Assembly: GCF_014646675.1 (NCBI RefSeq)
Contig: NZ_BMNS01000004.1
Location: 286,094 to 350,093 of the forward strand
From: Lutibacter litoralis
GTDB lineage: Bacteria; Bacteroidota; Bacteroidia; Flavobacteriales; Flavobacteriaceae
Length of the DNA stretch: 64,000 nt
Direction of reading: 5' to 3'
A model generated the notes under the pieces. That model ran no database searches. It had not been told where the DNA came from and saw nothing but the letters and a program-made list of their open reading frames with translations. Below are positions 9,401 to 17,300 of the stretch, piece after piece (position 1 is the first letter of the stretch; every line of letters starts with the position of its first letter). A program made the translations under genes and the position numbers.

Positions 9401-10801
9401 TAAAAATAAAATTGGGGTAAATACAATTAGAATGATAAGTTGTCCGAAAAAAGCAGCATTCATCATCATACTACTCGATTTATAGGTTAACTCATCCATT
9501 TCAGCAGTAGTGATGTTGTTTTTGTTTTTCTTGAGGCGTTGCTCAATATGATGTACAGTTCCTTCCACAATAATTACCGCGCCGTCAACTATAATTCCGA
9601 AATCAATAGCGCCTAAGGACATTAAATTTGCCCAAACGCCTGTTGCTTTCATTAAAATAAAGGCAAACAGTAAAGAAAGTGGAATAATTGAAGCCGTTAA
9701 TAATCCACCTCTTAAACTTCCTAATAAAAGTACGAGTACAAAAATTACAATTAAGGCACCTTCAATTAAGTTTTTAGAAACGGTACTTGTAGTACGTGCA
9801 ATTAAATCGCTTCGGTCTAAAAATGGTTTTATTTCTAAACCTTCAGGAAGTGATTTTTGGATATTCGCAATTCTTTTCTGAACATTTTTTATAACCTCAT
9901 TTGGGTTTTCGCCTTTTAACATTAACACTTGTCCACCCACAGATTCTTGACCATCTTCTGTAAAAGCACCATAACGTACCGCTGCTCCAAAACGCACTTC
10001 ATCAGCCACATCTTTTATTAAAATGGGGGTGTTTTCAACGTTTTTTACAACAATATTTTCAATGTCGGTTAAACTTCTTGCAAGACCTTCGCCACGAATA
10101 AAAGATGCTTGGTGATTTTTTTCAATATATGCGCCACCTGTATTGGAATTATTGGTTTCTAGGGCTTCAAAAACCTCATTGATGCTAATACCCATACTAT
10201 TTAATTTGTTTGGGTTTAAAGCAATTTCGTATTGTTTTACATTCCCTCCAAAAGAGTTTATTTCTACTACACCAGGTACTAATGCCATTTGACGTTTGAT
10301 AATCCAATCTTGAATGGTTCTTAAATCAGATGGGGAGTATTTAGTTTCGTACCCTTTTTTTGGAACAATGGAATATTGGTAGATTTCGCCTAAACCAGTG
10401 GCTATTGGCGCCATAAAGGGTTTTCCAAAACCGGCAGGGATACTTTCTTGAATAGCAGTTAATTTTTCTTGAACCAATTGACGCGGTAGGTAAGTGCCCA
10501 TATCATCAGAAAAGACAATAGTTACTACTGAAAGTCCAAAACGAGAAACGGAGCGTAATTCGATTACGCTGGGTAAATTGGCTACTGCCAATTCAACAGG
10601 ATAGGTTACAAATTGTTCAATATCTTCCGTTCCCAAATTGGGAGCTACTGTAATAATTTGAACTTGATTATTGGTAATATCGGGTACTGAACCCAGTTTT
10701 ATAGTTAACATTGAATATATTCCAGCTCCTATAAGAACTAAAATAAATAGGCCTACAATTAATTTATTATTAATTGAAAAGCGAATGATTTTATCGATCA
10801 T
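6419..10801 (-). CDS. CzcA/CusA-type RND metal pump fused to TolC-like outer-membrane factor
   Basis: The 1460-residue protein joins two normally separate parts. Residues 1 to about 1040 form the heavy-metal RND transporter, with the proton-relay residues Asp400, Asp406 and Glu413 in span 4, equivalent to the CzcA acidic triad. Residues 1057-1460 form a CzcC/TolC-like outer-membrane factor with two alpha-helical repeats. The joint carries Met1057 and a stretch ending in ALNKTYAQ that looks like a signal peptide, so the C-terminal part may be cleaved and exported. An internal ATG at 7633 could also serve as a separate start. RND-channel fusions of this kind are known in Bacteroidota. The metal may be Co/Zn/Cd or Cu/Ag and is not resolved. 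Confidence 0.92.
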   Translation of the reverse strand: MIDKIIRFSINNKLIVGLFILVLIGAGIYSMLTIKLGSVPDITNNQVQIITVAPNLGTEDIEQFVTYPVELAVANLPSVIELRSVSRFGLSVVTIVFSDDMGTYLPRQLVQEKLTAIQESIPAGFGKPFMAPIATGLGEIYQYSIVPKKGYETKYSPSDLRTIQDWIIKRQMALVPGVVEINSFGGNVKQYEIALNPNKLNSMGISINEVFEALETNNSNTGGAYIEKNHQASFIRGEGLARSLTDIENIVVKNVENTPILIKDVADEVRFGAAVRYGAFTEDGQESVGGQVLMLKGENPNEVIKNVQKRIANIQKSLPEGLEIKPFLDRSDLIARTTSTVSKNLIEGALIVIFVLVLLLGSLRGGLLTASIIPLSLLFAFILMKATGVWANLMSLGAIDFGIIVDGAVIIVEGTVHHIEQRLKKNKNNITTAEMDELTYKSSSMMMNAAFFGQLIILIVFTPILFLTGVEGKMFTPMAYTFGFAVLGALLLCLTYVPVMVSLFMKPTPQDKNNIFTRSETWLNNISNKVMAAIFKVYKPLIQGALKFKKTTIAVAGGLFIIAAFIFSNMGGEFIPKLDEGDIAMQIIMKPGSSLSESIKVSEEVENIIKNNFPEVITVVGRIGVAEIPTDPMPMDIADCFIILEKDVNKWTSADNKAELIELMQEKLKTIVGANFLFSQPVELRFNELLTGVREDVAIKLYGNDLDILAVKAEEMAKIIQTVEGAADVRAEATEGLPQITVIYQREKLAKYGLNIDKLNKYVSAAFAGANAGIIFEGEKRFDLVVRFAANNRESIEDLKNLFVDLPNTNTQIPLKELADISYKPGPMQISRDNTYRRVSVGVNVRGRDVASMVGDIQLKLDKELKLPEGYFIEYGGSFENLVRAKERLSIVVPIALFLIFILLYFALNSIKQAAMIYMAVPLAAIGGILSLSLRGMPFSISAGVGFVVLFGVAVLNGLVLVSRFNSLKLEGMTDLKLRILTATEERLRPILLTAIAAIMGFLPMAISASAGAEVQRPLATVVIGGLISSTLLTLLVVPILYYFVENGTSLKSKLKMKNAKTTLLIVGMVLSMALNKTYAQTAPITISIDDAVKIAMENNPVIKGAQLEIEKQQSLKKSAFDLDKTAISYTKGQLNGLQQDYNVSISQDFKFPTLYGTQAKLQADKIKLSETNLNVEKNKLESAVRAAYLELWFVKNKANLIANLEKEYENFALIAEKKYALGETNLIEKIAAEGKKEGVRLLKSNVELDIKSVTKQLQSLMNSDASFEISNKNLEKIPFEVTIEENSDNPMLLSLQNEIAVKVREHKLENAKLLPDLSAGYFNQQIEGVKNFSGFEVGIKIPLFFRAQQGKSQAAKKDAEIAKLNYQQSKLDLNALLKTKLNEYDKQKAALAYYNSTGILLADKLFSSAIKAYKEGEIGYVEYMALLEQSMEIRSNYLNALNLYNQTVNEINYLTGKYN

Positions 10802-10877
10802 TGTTTTTTTAAGATTAAGTTGTTAATATTTAAAATAAACCTTCAAAAATGAAAGTAGATTAAATTGTATTGATAAC

Positions 10878-11189
10878 TTAAACTTGAGGAGGGAGATAAA
10901 TTTTGGAGTAATAGTTATTGGCAAATGTGGCAGTGTAATAAACAGTTACTTCTTTTGAAGGCTTTTCAGCATACACCACATAATCAATATGTTTTAAGGG
11001 TTCGGTAACACTTACAGAACAACAATTACACATACAAAAAGGTGAGCACATATCTGAATGAGAGTGATTGTCTATATTGACAATTTCAGAAATTGTTTCA
11101 GATTGTTGGTTATTATAGCTAACATCATCGCAAGGTAATGCAGACAATGAGAGTATAAATAATGCTAGTATGGTTGCTAAAAATTTCAT
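10878..11189 (-). CDS. Small Cys-rich secreted protein, DUF6660 type
   Basis: The 103-residue protein has an N-terminal signal peptide (MKFLATILALFILSLSALPC) and a mature region with a His-rich spot (HSHSD) followed by six Cys within about 15 residues (MCSPFCMCNCCS). It resembles the DUF6660 family found before CusA/CzcA genes in Bacteroidota. It is the first gene of the metal operon, 76 bp before the pump gene, and is probably a periplasmic metal-binding or sensing protein (inference). I use the ATG at 11189. A TTG at 11234 would lie upstream of a good promoter box and would disrupt the signal peptide. Confidence 0.75.
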   Translation of the reverse strand: MKFLATILALFILSLSALPCDDVSYNNQQSETISEIVNIDNHSHSDMCSPFCMCNCCSVSVTEPLKHIDYVVYAEKPSKEVTVYYTATFANNYYSKIYLPPQV

Positions 11190-11197
11190 TATGAATG

Positions 11198-11205
11198 CAA
11201 ATATA
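11198..11205 (-). promoter_or_regulatory. Candidate Bacteroidota -7 promoter box of the metal operon
   Basis: On the minus strand the sequence TATATTTG matches the Bacteroidota -7 consensus TAnnTTTG exactly. It sits about eight bases before the ATG at 11189, implying a very short leader. A convincing -33 TTTG at ideal spacing is not seen. No clear Fur-type palindrome was found next to it. Confidence 0.4.
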
Positions 11206-11458
11206 GTAAAATTATATGTGCAATGGTGTTGCAAAAAAAACTTAGAGCCTAAGGTTTTGGTAAGGGGTTAAATTTTTAGTTAAATAAGGAACAGATTGCT
11301 TCCCTGCAGTCGTAATCATGATTTTTATAGGATGCCCTTGTAATTGTATTTTATGGAACTAAATGGAGCAATTGACGAACACCTTATTACCTGCACGAAT
11401 GTTTCTGGTTTTTACTACTGTTACTTATGGAAACGGAATTGTTAGTTGTTCGAATTAT

Positions 11459-11491
11459 GATGAGATCCTGAAACAAGTTCAGGATGACGTA
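11459..11491 (+). repeat. REP-like palindrome inside repeat copy 2
   Basis: The hairpin has arms TCCTGAA and TTCAGGA. The surrounding 32 bases are identical to those at 12348-12380 and near-identical to 25394-25425. It is a short dispersed palindrome of a kind widespread in bacterial genomes. Confidence 0.7.
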
Positions 11492-11524
11492 TCAAAAGCG
11501 CAAAGGCAAAGAGTAAGTACTTGC

Positions 11525-11548
11525 CCTTCGACTACGCTCAGGACAGGC
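11525..11548 (+). repeat. REP-like insertion inside repeat copy 2
   Basis: A short CTTCGACTACGCTCAGG-type sequence interrupts a stretch that is continuous in copy 3. A related sequence (CTTCGACTCCGCTCAG) occurs at 31383-31398. Comparison with copy 3 shows a precise insertion into the loop of an AGTACTTGC...GCAAGT hairpin. Confidence 0.6.
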
Positions 11549-11708
11549 TTTTTTTCAGCAAGTTCTTACTGTGCGGAATTGGAAGCTGTATGCAATGAAG
11601 TGCAACGAAATGGAATACTGCTGTAGATGGGGCTTTTGAATTACGGTTAAACCGTAATCATTATTTAAAAACTTGTCTGAACTTTGAAATATCAATCTAA
11701 TTAAAATT

Positions 11709-12011
11709 ATGAAAACTAAAATTATATTCGGAATTATTATAATATCAATATTTCTTTTTGCAGTGTTGCTTAATCCTTCTAAAGAAATGCACGTTCAAAA
11801 AATAACTGAATTGGTTGACAGCCCTTTTATAAATTTAAATGATGATCCAATAAAAATAATGATGAATGAAATGATGTTTGACAGTTTTATCAGACTTGAA
11901 ATTGAGTATGAAAATTATTGGTTTTATTCAGTAGGTTATTATTCAAATAGATTAAAGACTGACATTCATAGTTTTGGTGTTTTTGGAATGGTGTTCATTC
12001 TTTCCAATTAG
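11709..12011 (+). CDS. Small membrane-anchored protein, DUF4359-like
   Basis: The 100-residue protein has one N-terminal membrane span (IIFGIIIISIFLFAVLLNPS) and a short extracytoplasmic domain ending in SFGVFGMVFILSN. The NPS just after the span and the FGVFG near the end resemble small proteins annotated DUF4359, but the match is by eye and function is unknown. It stands alone on the plus strand between two copies of a degenerate repeat, so it may be cargo of decayed mobile DNA or simply an isolated gene. Confidence 0.6.
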   Translation: MKTKIIFGIIIISIFLFAVLLNPSKEMHVQKITELVDSPFINLNDDPIKIMMNEMMFDSFIRLEIEYENYWFYSVGYYSNRLKTDIHSFGVFGMVFILSN

Positions 12012-12212
12012 TAGGATAGGTTATTAAATTAATTTTTGAATAAACGGGTATTTCTCTTTAGTTGAATTGTTGTAAAATATGCAGCAGTTGGATTTAAATT
12101 TGTTCGTTCATTTTTTTAGAGAGTTCAGTGACAATGAACGTGCTAAATTTTTGAACGGTACTAAACATTACAAAGGAGCCTAATTATTTACTATTATTTG
12201 TTAAAAACACCA

Positions 12213-12498
12213 ATTATGGTGCAATTGATGCTATTTTGGCGCAATCCTAATTTCGTAATTAGACCTATTTCTTTATTGGCTGCAAGAATGTTTGTAGTTT
12301 GTACTACTGTTACTTATGGAAACGGTATTGTTAGTTATTCGGATTATGATGAGATCCTGAAACAAGTTCAGGATGACGTATCAAAAGGGTAAAGGCAAAA
12401 GTAAGTACTTGCTTTTTTCAGCAAGTTCTTACTGTGCGGAATTGGAAGCTGTATAGAATGAAGTGATAACGGAATGGAATACTGCTGGAGATGGGGTC
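12213..12498 (+). repeat. Degenerate long repeat, copy 3
   Basis: It aligns with 11341-11633 from GCAATTGA to the end GGAATACTGCTGGAGATGGG. It has a different internal segment of about 45 bases near 12230-12275 and lacks the second REP-like insertion of copy 2. The first REP is present at the same place as in copy 2. Confidence 0.72.
12348..12380 (+). repeat. REP-like palindrome inside repeat copy 3
   Basis: The sequence is identical over 33 bases to 11459-11491, with arms TCCTGAA and TTCAGGA. It marks an insertion older than the duplication that separated copies 2 and 3, or a repeated use of the same site. Confidence 0.7.
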
Positions 12499-12589
12499 TT
12501 TATGGTTTGTTCAAAATATTTCAGAATAACTTTTCTATTTACACACTTGACAGGATGTTACCTCGTTGTATGTTATTTGTTGTCTGATT

Positions 12590-12706
12590 TTATTTCAGGA
12601 TATACATTCCTTTACTTAATCCTGTAGCATCTATATTATTGGTTATTGTGAAGTGTTTTAATTCTTGACCTATTGTATTGTAGATACTGTATATATAAAT
12701 ATTAGA
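12590..12706 (-). pseudogene. Remnant of a type IX secretion C-terminal sorting domain
   Basis: The minus-strand frame after the 461-residue gene reads NIYIYSIYNTIGQELKHF, then NNIDATGLSKGMYILK, then a stop. This matches the usual pattern of type A sorting domains: a strand, a (N/D)xxG(Q/R) turn, and an LSxGxYxLK end. No upstream protein body or start exists, so it is a decayed C-terminus of a surface protein. The stop comes one or two strands before the normal end, consistent with a frameshift. Confidence 0.55.
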
Positions 12707-12713
12707 TGTGTTA

Positions 12714-14099
12714 TTATTTTACATTCGATAAATATTCTTCCAACTTTTTTTTCCATAGCATAAAACCATCTTTACCTATATTATTAGCACCAGTATGATT
12801 AATTAATTTAAAATTTAAATCACTATCAATTTCTTTTCTTTTAACAGCTGCTCTGTATTTTTTTCTACCATTAACTTCAATAGTTTTGATGATTATTTGC
12901 ATTCTATCAAATATTTCATCATTAGATTTATTTTCATCAAATAACCAAATATAAGTTGCATTCGAGTGTAATAACTCCCAACTTACAATTTTACTACAGC
13001 CATTTTTCATTAAAAATAAATATCCAAAATTTTTATCAAGTGTAAATCTAATTTTAGCCTCTTTTAATTGTTTTCCTGAAAGGAATAAGAGTTGTTTTTT
13101 GTTTCTTACGGATTTAATTTTTGTTATTCGATCAATTATTTCATTTTCGGTTTGATTAAAAACATTTTGACATTCATTTGATTTAGATAAGATTTCATCT
13201 GCAGTATAAATACTAGAATCTTCATCACCAGTGCTTTTTATATTAATTATATCTAAAGAAATTGCGTCTTTTACTTGTTCAATTGTAAATTCATTGATAG
13301 CTGCGATTTCATCTGAAGTAGCATTGGTATTTTCCAATATTCCATCTAAAAAAGTAAGGGTTGCCGAAATATTAAATTTTTTACTTCCACTTACTTTTGA
13401 AAAATAATATTTAATGAAATCATAATTTGCAATAATTTGGTCATTTTCTATTTTCACATCTAATTGTGAAGAAAATTCTTTAACATATGTCCTCACTTCT
13501 ACATACCCCTCTTTAAATGATGCATTTTTGTAGTATTCTGAAAAATTTATTGAGATTTCTTGTTTTATAGGAGTGGTTGCTATTTCCTTAAACAAATTAC
13601 TATTATTTTCTATACGCTCTAATTTCTGATGGTTATCAATTAAATTTGGTCGTTCAAGAGCTGGATTATTCCAGTGATATCTTTTTGAATTGATTTCAAT
13701 TTCTTTCTCACTATGAATTTCTTTCACACTATAAGAATAATCAATAAACGCATCTGGAATTTGTTTGTATGAATACTCAGAAAAATGAGTCAAACAAGGT
13801 TTTAAACTAGACCAAATTATTTTTACAAATTTAAAGCCACCTACATCAGATTTCCTTTTTTGTAAATTAAAATCTTCTACTTTTTCATAATTGTAATCTA
13901 ATATTTCAGCCTCAATTATTAAATTTTCTTGATTAAATTTTAACACATTTATTTTCCAATATCTGGGCCTTCCACTACTAAATCCAAAATAAGCTGGAGG
14001 AAAATTAGTATCGGAAATATGAATAAAATCTGCTTGAGTATAATAGAATTTATTCTCTTTTATTTTTAAAATTTTACAATTTTTTTCTTCATATGCCAT
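12714..14099 (-). CDS. Unrecognised 461-residue protein next to hsdR
   Basis: I do not recognise this protein. It is soluble, rich in Lys, Asn, Glu and Ile, with no signal peptide or membrane span. The N-terminal third (about 1-115) looks beta-rich with aromatic residues, the middle holds a charged helical region, and the C-terminal quarter contains GKQLKEAKIRFTLDKNFGYL and WELLHSNATYIW. No nuclease, ATPase or helicase motif is visible. It lies 45 bp after hsdR on the same strand at the end of the restriction cluster, so an associated defence or regulatory role is a reasonable guess. The ATG at 14099 is unambiguous. Confidence 0.8.
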   Translation of the reverse strand: MAYEEKNCKILKIKENKFYYTQADFIHISDTNFPPAYFGFSSGRPRYWKINVLKFNQENLIIEAEILDYNYEKVEDFNLQKRKSDVGGFKFVKIIWSSLKPCLTHFSEYSYKQIPDAFIDYSYSVKEIHSEKEIEINSKRYHWNNPALERPNLIDNHQKLERIENNSNLFKEIATTPIKQEISINFSEYYKNASFKEGYVEVRTYVKEFSSQLDVKIENDQIIANYDFIKYYFSKVSGSKKFNISATLTFLDGILENTNATSDEIAAINEFTIEQVKDAISLDIINIKSTGDEDSSIYTADEILSKSNECQNVFNQTENEIIDRITKIKSVRNKKQLLFLSGKQLKEAKIRFTLDKNFGYLFLMKNGCSKIVSWELLHSNATYIWLFDENKSNDEIFDRMQIIIKTIEVNGRKKYRAAVKRKEIDSDLNFKLINHTGANNIGKDGFMLWKKKLEEYLSNVK

Positions 14100-14144
14100 A
14101 GCGTAGCAATTTTTTAATATCTTATTTATATCACAATTATTCGA

Positions 14145-17100
14145 TTATCTTCTATTCTTTTTAAAATTCTCTGCTTGTTCAAAAATATCGTGATATACTT
14201 CGTCGCGTTCAACTGGTGGGTAACCGAATTCATCTAATAATAAAATCAAACCAACTTTTAAGGCTGCTTTTATATCATCTCTTTTACTCCAATCAGGAAA
14301 TTTGGCTTGGGCATCAACTAATTCCTTAACAGCTTTAGCTAATTCTATTAATTTATCATCAGGGTATCTAAAATCGTATTTAACACAAAGTTCCTTTAAA
14401 ATATCATAAAATGCTTTTTCTTCAAAGTCAATTCCTAATTCATCACCTGCTGAAAATTCTTTGTGTACTTCCCAAATGAGGTTGGTGAGCTTTTCTGCCA
14501 TTTCTTCATATACCTCACTTCTTAATACATCATCTTCTTTTCTTTCATTGTATCGTTGTACCAATACTTCCATTTTTTTAGTGAAATCAATTCCTTTAAT
14601 TTTATTCACTTTTTTCATTTCACCAATTACTTTGGCTAGCAATTGTTGTAATAATTTAATTTTGGTGTTTGGTAATTTAATTTTATCAATTTTAGCTAAA
14701 TAATCTTCATCAAAAATATCTTGTTCCTTTTCATTATCTTCTCCTAATTTAAATATCTCCTGTACTCCATCACTTTGAAGCGCATCTTTAATCATTTCTC
14801 TAACCTTTGCATTCATTTGTGCTGTATCTGGAGCATTTCCTTTGGTTAATTTGAATACGATTGACCTTATTGCTAAATAAAAATGTGTATTATCTCTTTC
14901 GGTTTGAGTGAGTTGTTCGCTACCTGCACAAATATCATACGCTGCTTTTAGTCTTTTAACCAAGCCCATAAAACGTGTTTCAACTTCTTTTGTTTGTTGC
15001 ACATATTCGGAAGCCATATTTAAGGTGTTCAATTGTTCCAATGGTGAACCATTGAAATATTTAGTACTATTAAACTTGTGAAATATTTTAGCTAATAAAT
15101 CTAAATGATCCCTCACTACTACCAATGATTGTTGGATATCTTCAAAATTCTCTTCTTCTCCTTTATTATACTTCGCTAAGGCGAGGTTCATTTGTTTTTT
15201 AATACCTATGTAATCAACAACCAAGCCTTTATTTTTGTCTTTAAATTTTCTATTTACTCTAGAAATTGTTTGAATTAAATTGTGTTGTTGGATTGGTTTA
15301 TCGATATACATACTATCTAGAAATGGGACATCAAAACCTGTAAGCCACATATCTACTACTATTGCAATTTTAAAATTGGATTTTTCATTTTTAAATTGTC
15401 TGTCTAATTCTTTTCTATATTCTTTAGTACCTAACAAATCATACATTTCCTTTGGATCATCCTTTCCTCTGGTCATAATCATTTTAAGACGTTCCATCGG
15501 TTTGATTTCTCGTTTGTCCTTATCCGTTAAAACTGCTCCTTCTTCAGCAGTTTTAACTTCTGCCCAATTTGGACGTAAAGCAATTACATTTTTATAAAAT
15601 TGGAATCCAATTTCTCTGCTACTGCAAACAAACATTGCTTTTCCTTTTACAGTGGCTCCTTCATTTATTCTGTTTTCATAATGCTTTACAAAATCTTCAG
15701 CTAAAGCTTGTAACCTATCAGGATCTCCCAAAATGGCATTCATATTGGCTGATTGCTTTTTGCTTTCTTCTATTTGGTATTCGTTGGCACCATCTTCTTC
15801 TGCAGCTATGTAGTATTCTTCAATTTTTTCTAATTCGCTATTTTGAAGTGCAATTTTTGCTGCACGACCTTCATATACAATTCTTACTGTAATTTCATCT
15901 TTTACAGATTCGGTCATTGTATAGGCATCAACTACTTTTCCAAAAACATCTAATGTAGCATCAATTGGTGTTCCTGTAAAACCGACATAGGTAGCATTTG
16001 GCAAGGAATCGTGGAGGTATTTAGCAAAACCAAATGATTTTTTTACTCCGTTTTCTGTTACTTGAATTTTTTGATCGAGGTTTGTTTGACTTCTATGGGC
16101 TTCATCAGAAATGCAAATAACATTTGTTCTATAGGTTAAAAGTTCTGTATCTTCTGTAAACTTATGGATGGTTGTTAAAAATACACCTCCGCTTTGTCTA
16201 CCCTGAACTAATTCTCGTAATTCAGCTCTGCTTTCAACACTTATAATTGTATTGTCTCCTATATAATTTTTAGCATTTGTGAATTGACCTGAAAGTTGGT
16301 CGTCTAAATCTGTTCTATCTGTAATAAGGACAATAGTTGGATTTTCGAAATGCTCGCTTTTCATTAATAATCGCGTTAAAAATAGCATTGTAAAACTTTT
16401 TCCGCATCCTGTAGCACCAAAATAGGTACCACCTTTTCCATCTCCTTTTGGTTTTTGTGCGATTTTGATGTTATCATATAGTGCACGTGCAGCATAGTAT
16501 TGTGGATAACGACAAACTATTTTTTCATCTTTTTTAGAACTATCGGGAATGTAAATGAAATTTTGAATAATATCACGCAACCTATTTTGCTGTAACATCC
16601 CTTGAACTAAGGTAAACATACTATCAATACCATCAACATCTTTTGCTAATCCAGCAACTCTTCTCCAGGCATAATAAAATTCATACGGTGCAAAAAATGA
16701 ACCCGCTTTGTTGTTTACACCATCGCTAATTATACAAAAAGCATTGTATTTAAAGAGTTCTGGAATGTCTCTTTTGTAACGTGTAGTTAATTGTACATAC
16801 GCATTGTGAATGGTACAATTTTCTTGAATTGCAGTTTTGAACTCGAATACTACAATAGGTAATCCATTTATATATAAAATTCCATCAGGAATTCTTCTTT
16901 CAGTACCTACAATTTCTAACTGATTTACAAATTTGTAGGTGTTCTTATTTTGTTTAGAATAGTCAATTAAATATATCCAAATATCTTTTTGATTTCGATT
17001 TTCTCTTTTAAAAATAAATCCATCGGATAACCATTGCATTATTGTTTTATTACTCTCGTACAAATCGGTGTTAGAGAGTGTTTTTAACTGCAATAATATT

Positions 17101-17285
17101 GTATCAACTTCCAATAGGGTTAAACCTTCCTTTTTATATTGATTTAATAAAAAATTACGTACATCTTCTTCAATTAAAACCTCATCTTCAGCTCTAGTAA
17201 TTGAACTTCCAACAACGTGCGGAAAACTTTCATTTTCTAAGAGTTCTATAAATGCTGCTTCTAATTTGGCTTCTGTGAATTTCAT
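14145..17285 (-). CDS. hsdR: Type I restriction enzyme, motor/nuclease subunit HsdR
   Basis: The 1046-residue translocating ATPase and endonuclease works with HsdM and HsdS to cut unmethylated DNA. The N-terminal nuclease site is PD at 133-134 with ExK at 148-150 (PDGILYINGLPIVVFEFK). The helicase has Walker A GATGCGKSF at 290-298, DEAHRSQ at 394-400, a GFTGTPID motif III and QTISRVNR motif VI. The length is usual for HsdR. The ATG at 17285 is used; a TTG three codons upstream was rejected. It is separated from hsdS by three accessory genes on the same strand and starts 15 bp after the AlbA_2 gene. Confidence 0.95.
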   Translation of the reverse strand: MKFTEAKLEAAFIELLENESFPHVVGSSITRAEDEVLIEEDVRNFLLNQYKKEGLTLLEVDTILLQLKTLSNTDLYESNKTIMQWLSDGFIFKRENRNQKDIWIYLIDYSKQNKNTYKFVNQLEIVGTERRIPDGILYINGLPIVVFEFKTAIQENCTIHNAYVQLTTRYKRDIPELFKYNAFCIISDGVNNKAGSFFAPYEFYYAWRRVAGLAKDVDGIDSMFTLVQGMLQQNRLRDIIQNFIYIPDSSKKDEKIVCRYPQYYAARALYDNIKIAQKPKGDGKGGTYFGATGCGKSFTMLFLTRLLMKSEHFENPTIVLITDRTDLDDQLSGQFTNAKNYIGDNTIISVESRAELRELVQGRQSGGVFLTTIHKFTEDTELLTYRTNVICISDEAHRSQTNLDQKIQVTENGVKKSFGFAKYLHDSLPNATYVGFTGTPIDATLDVFGKVVDAYTMTESVKDEITVRIVYEGRAAKIALQNSELEKIEEYYIAAEEDGANEYQIEESKKQSANMNAILGDPDRLQALAEDFVKHYENRINEGATVKGKAMFVCSSREIGFQFYKNVIALRPNWAEVKTAEEGAVLTDKDKREIKPMERLKMIMTRGKDDPKEMYDLLGTKEYRKELDRQFKNEKSNFKIAIVVDMWLTGFDVPFLDSMYIDKPIQQHNLIQTISRVNRKFKDKNKGLVVDYIGIKKQMNLALAKYNKGEEENFEDIQQSLVVVRDHLDLLAKIFHKFNSTKYFNGSPLEQLNTLNMASEYVQQTKEVETRFMGLVKRLKAAYDICAGSEQLTQTERDNTHFYLAIRSIVFKLTKGNAPDTAQMNAKVREMIKDALQSDGVQEIFKLGEDNEKEQDIFDEDYLAKIDKIKLPNTKIKLLQQLLAKVIGEMKKVNKIKGIDFTKKMEVLVQRYNERKEDDVLRSEVYEEMAEKLTNLIWEVHKEFSAGDELGIDFEEKAFYDILKELCVKYDFRYPDDKLIELAKAVKELVDAQAKFPDWSKRDDIKAALKVGLILLLDEFGYPPVERDEVYHDIFEQAENFKKNRR

Positions 17286-17300
17286 TTTTTGCAATTATTT

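Larger units (their letters stand above)
11341..11633 (+). repeat. Degenerate long repeat, copy 2
   Basis: This is the same unit as 627-840 and 12213-12498, in the same orientation. It carries a GATGAGATCCTGAAAC-type REP at 11459-11491, shared with copy 3 and absent from copy 1. It also carries a second CTTCGACTACGCTCAGG-type insertion at 11525-11548 that is absent from copy 3. Flanks of the second insertion (ACTTGC before, TTTTTTCAGCAAG after) are joined directly in copy 3. Confidence 0.72.
11235..11708. other. Intergenic region with repeat copy 2
   Basis: No gene is supported here. Most of the stretch is the degenerate repeat at 11341-11633 with two nested REP-like insertions. The apparent 87-codon plus-strand frame across it is translated repeat DNA: it includes the REP sequence and has no domain. 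Confidence 0.6.
12012..12713. other. Intergenic region with repeat copy 3 and a decayed sorting domain
   Basis: No intact gene is supported here. The region holds the third repeat copy (12213-12498) and a remnant of a type IX sorting domain (12590-12706) on the minus strand. The 64-codon plus-strand frame at 12198-12392 runs through the repeat and its REP and is rejected as a gene. Confidence 0.6.

Noticed and set aside
11363-11626. 87-codon plus-strand frame
   Set aside because: It runs through the long repeat and two REP insertions; the other copies of the repeat do not preserve the frame.
12198-12392. 64-codon plus-strand frame
   Set aside because: It is translated repeat copy 3 including the REP, with no conserved protein features.
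14145-17294. TTG starts for hsdR, OLD, Fur, CDF and DUF6660 genes
   Set aside because: In each case an ATG a few codons downstream gives the family's usual N-terminus and avoids overlap with the preceding gene or promoter.
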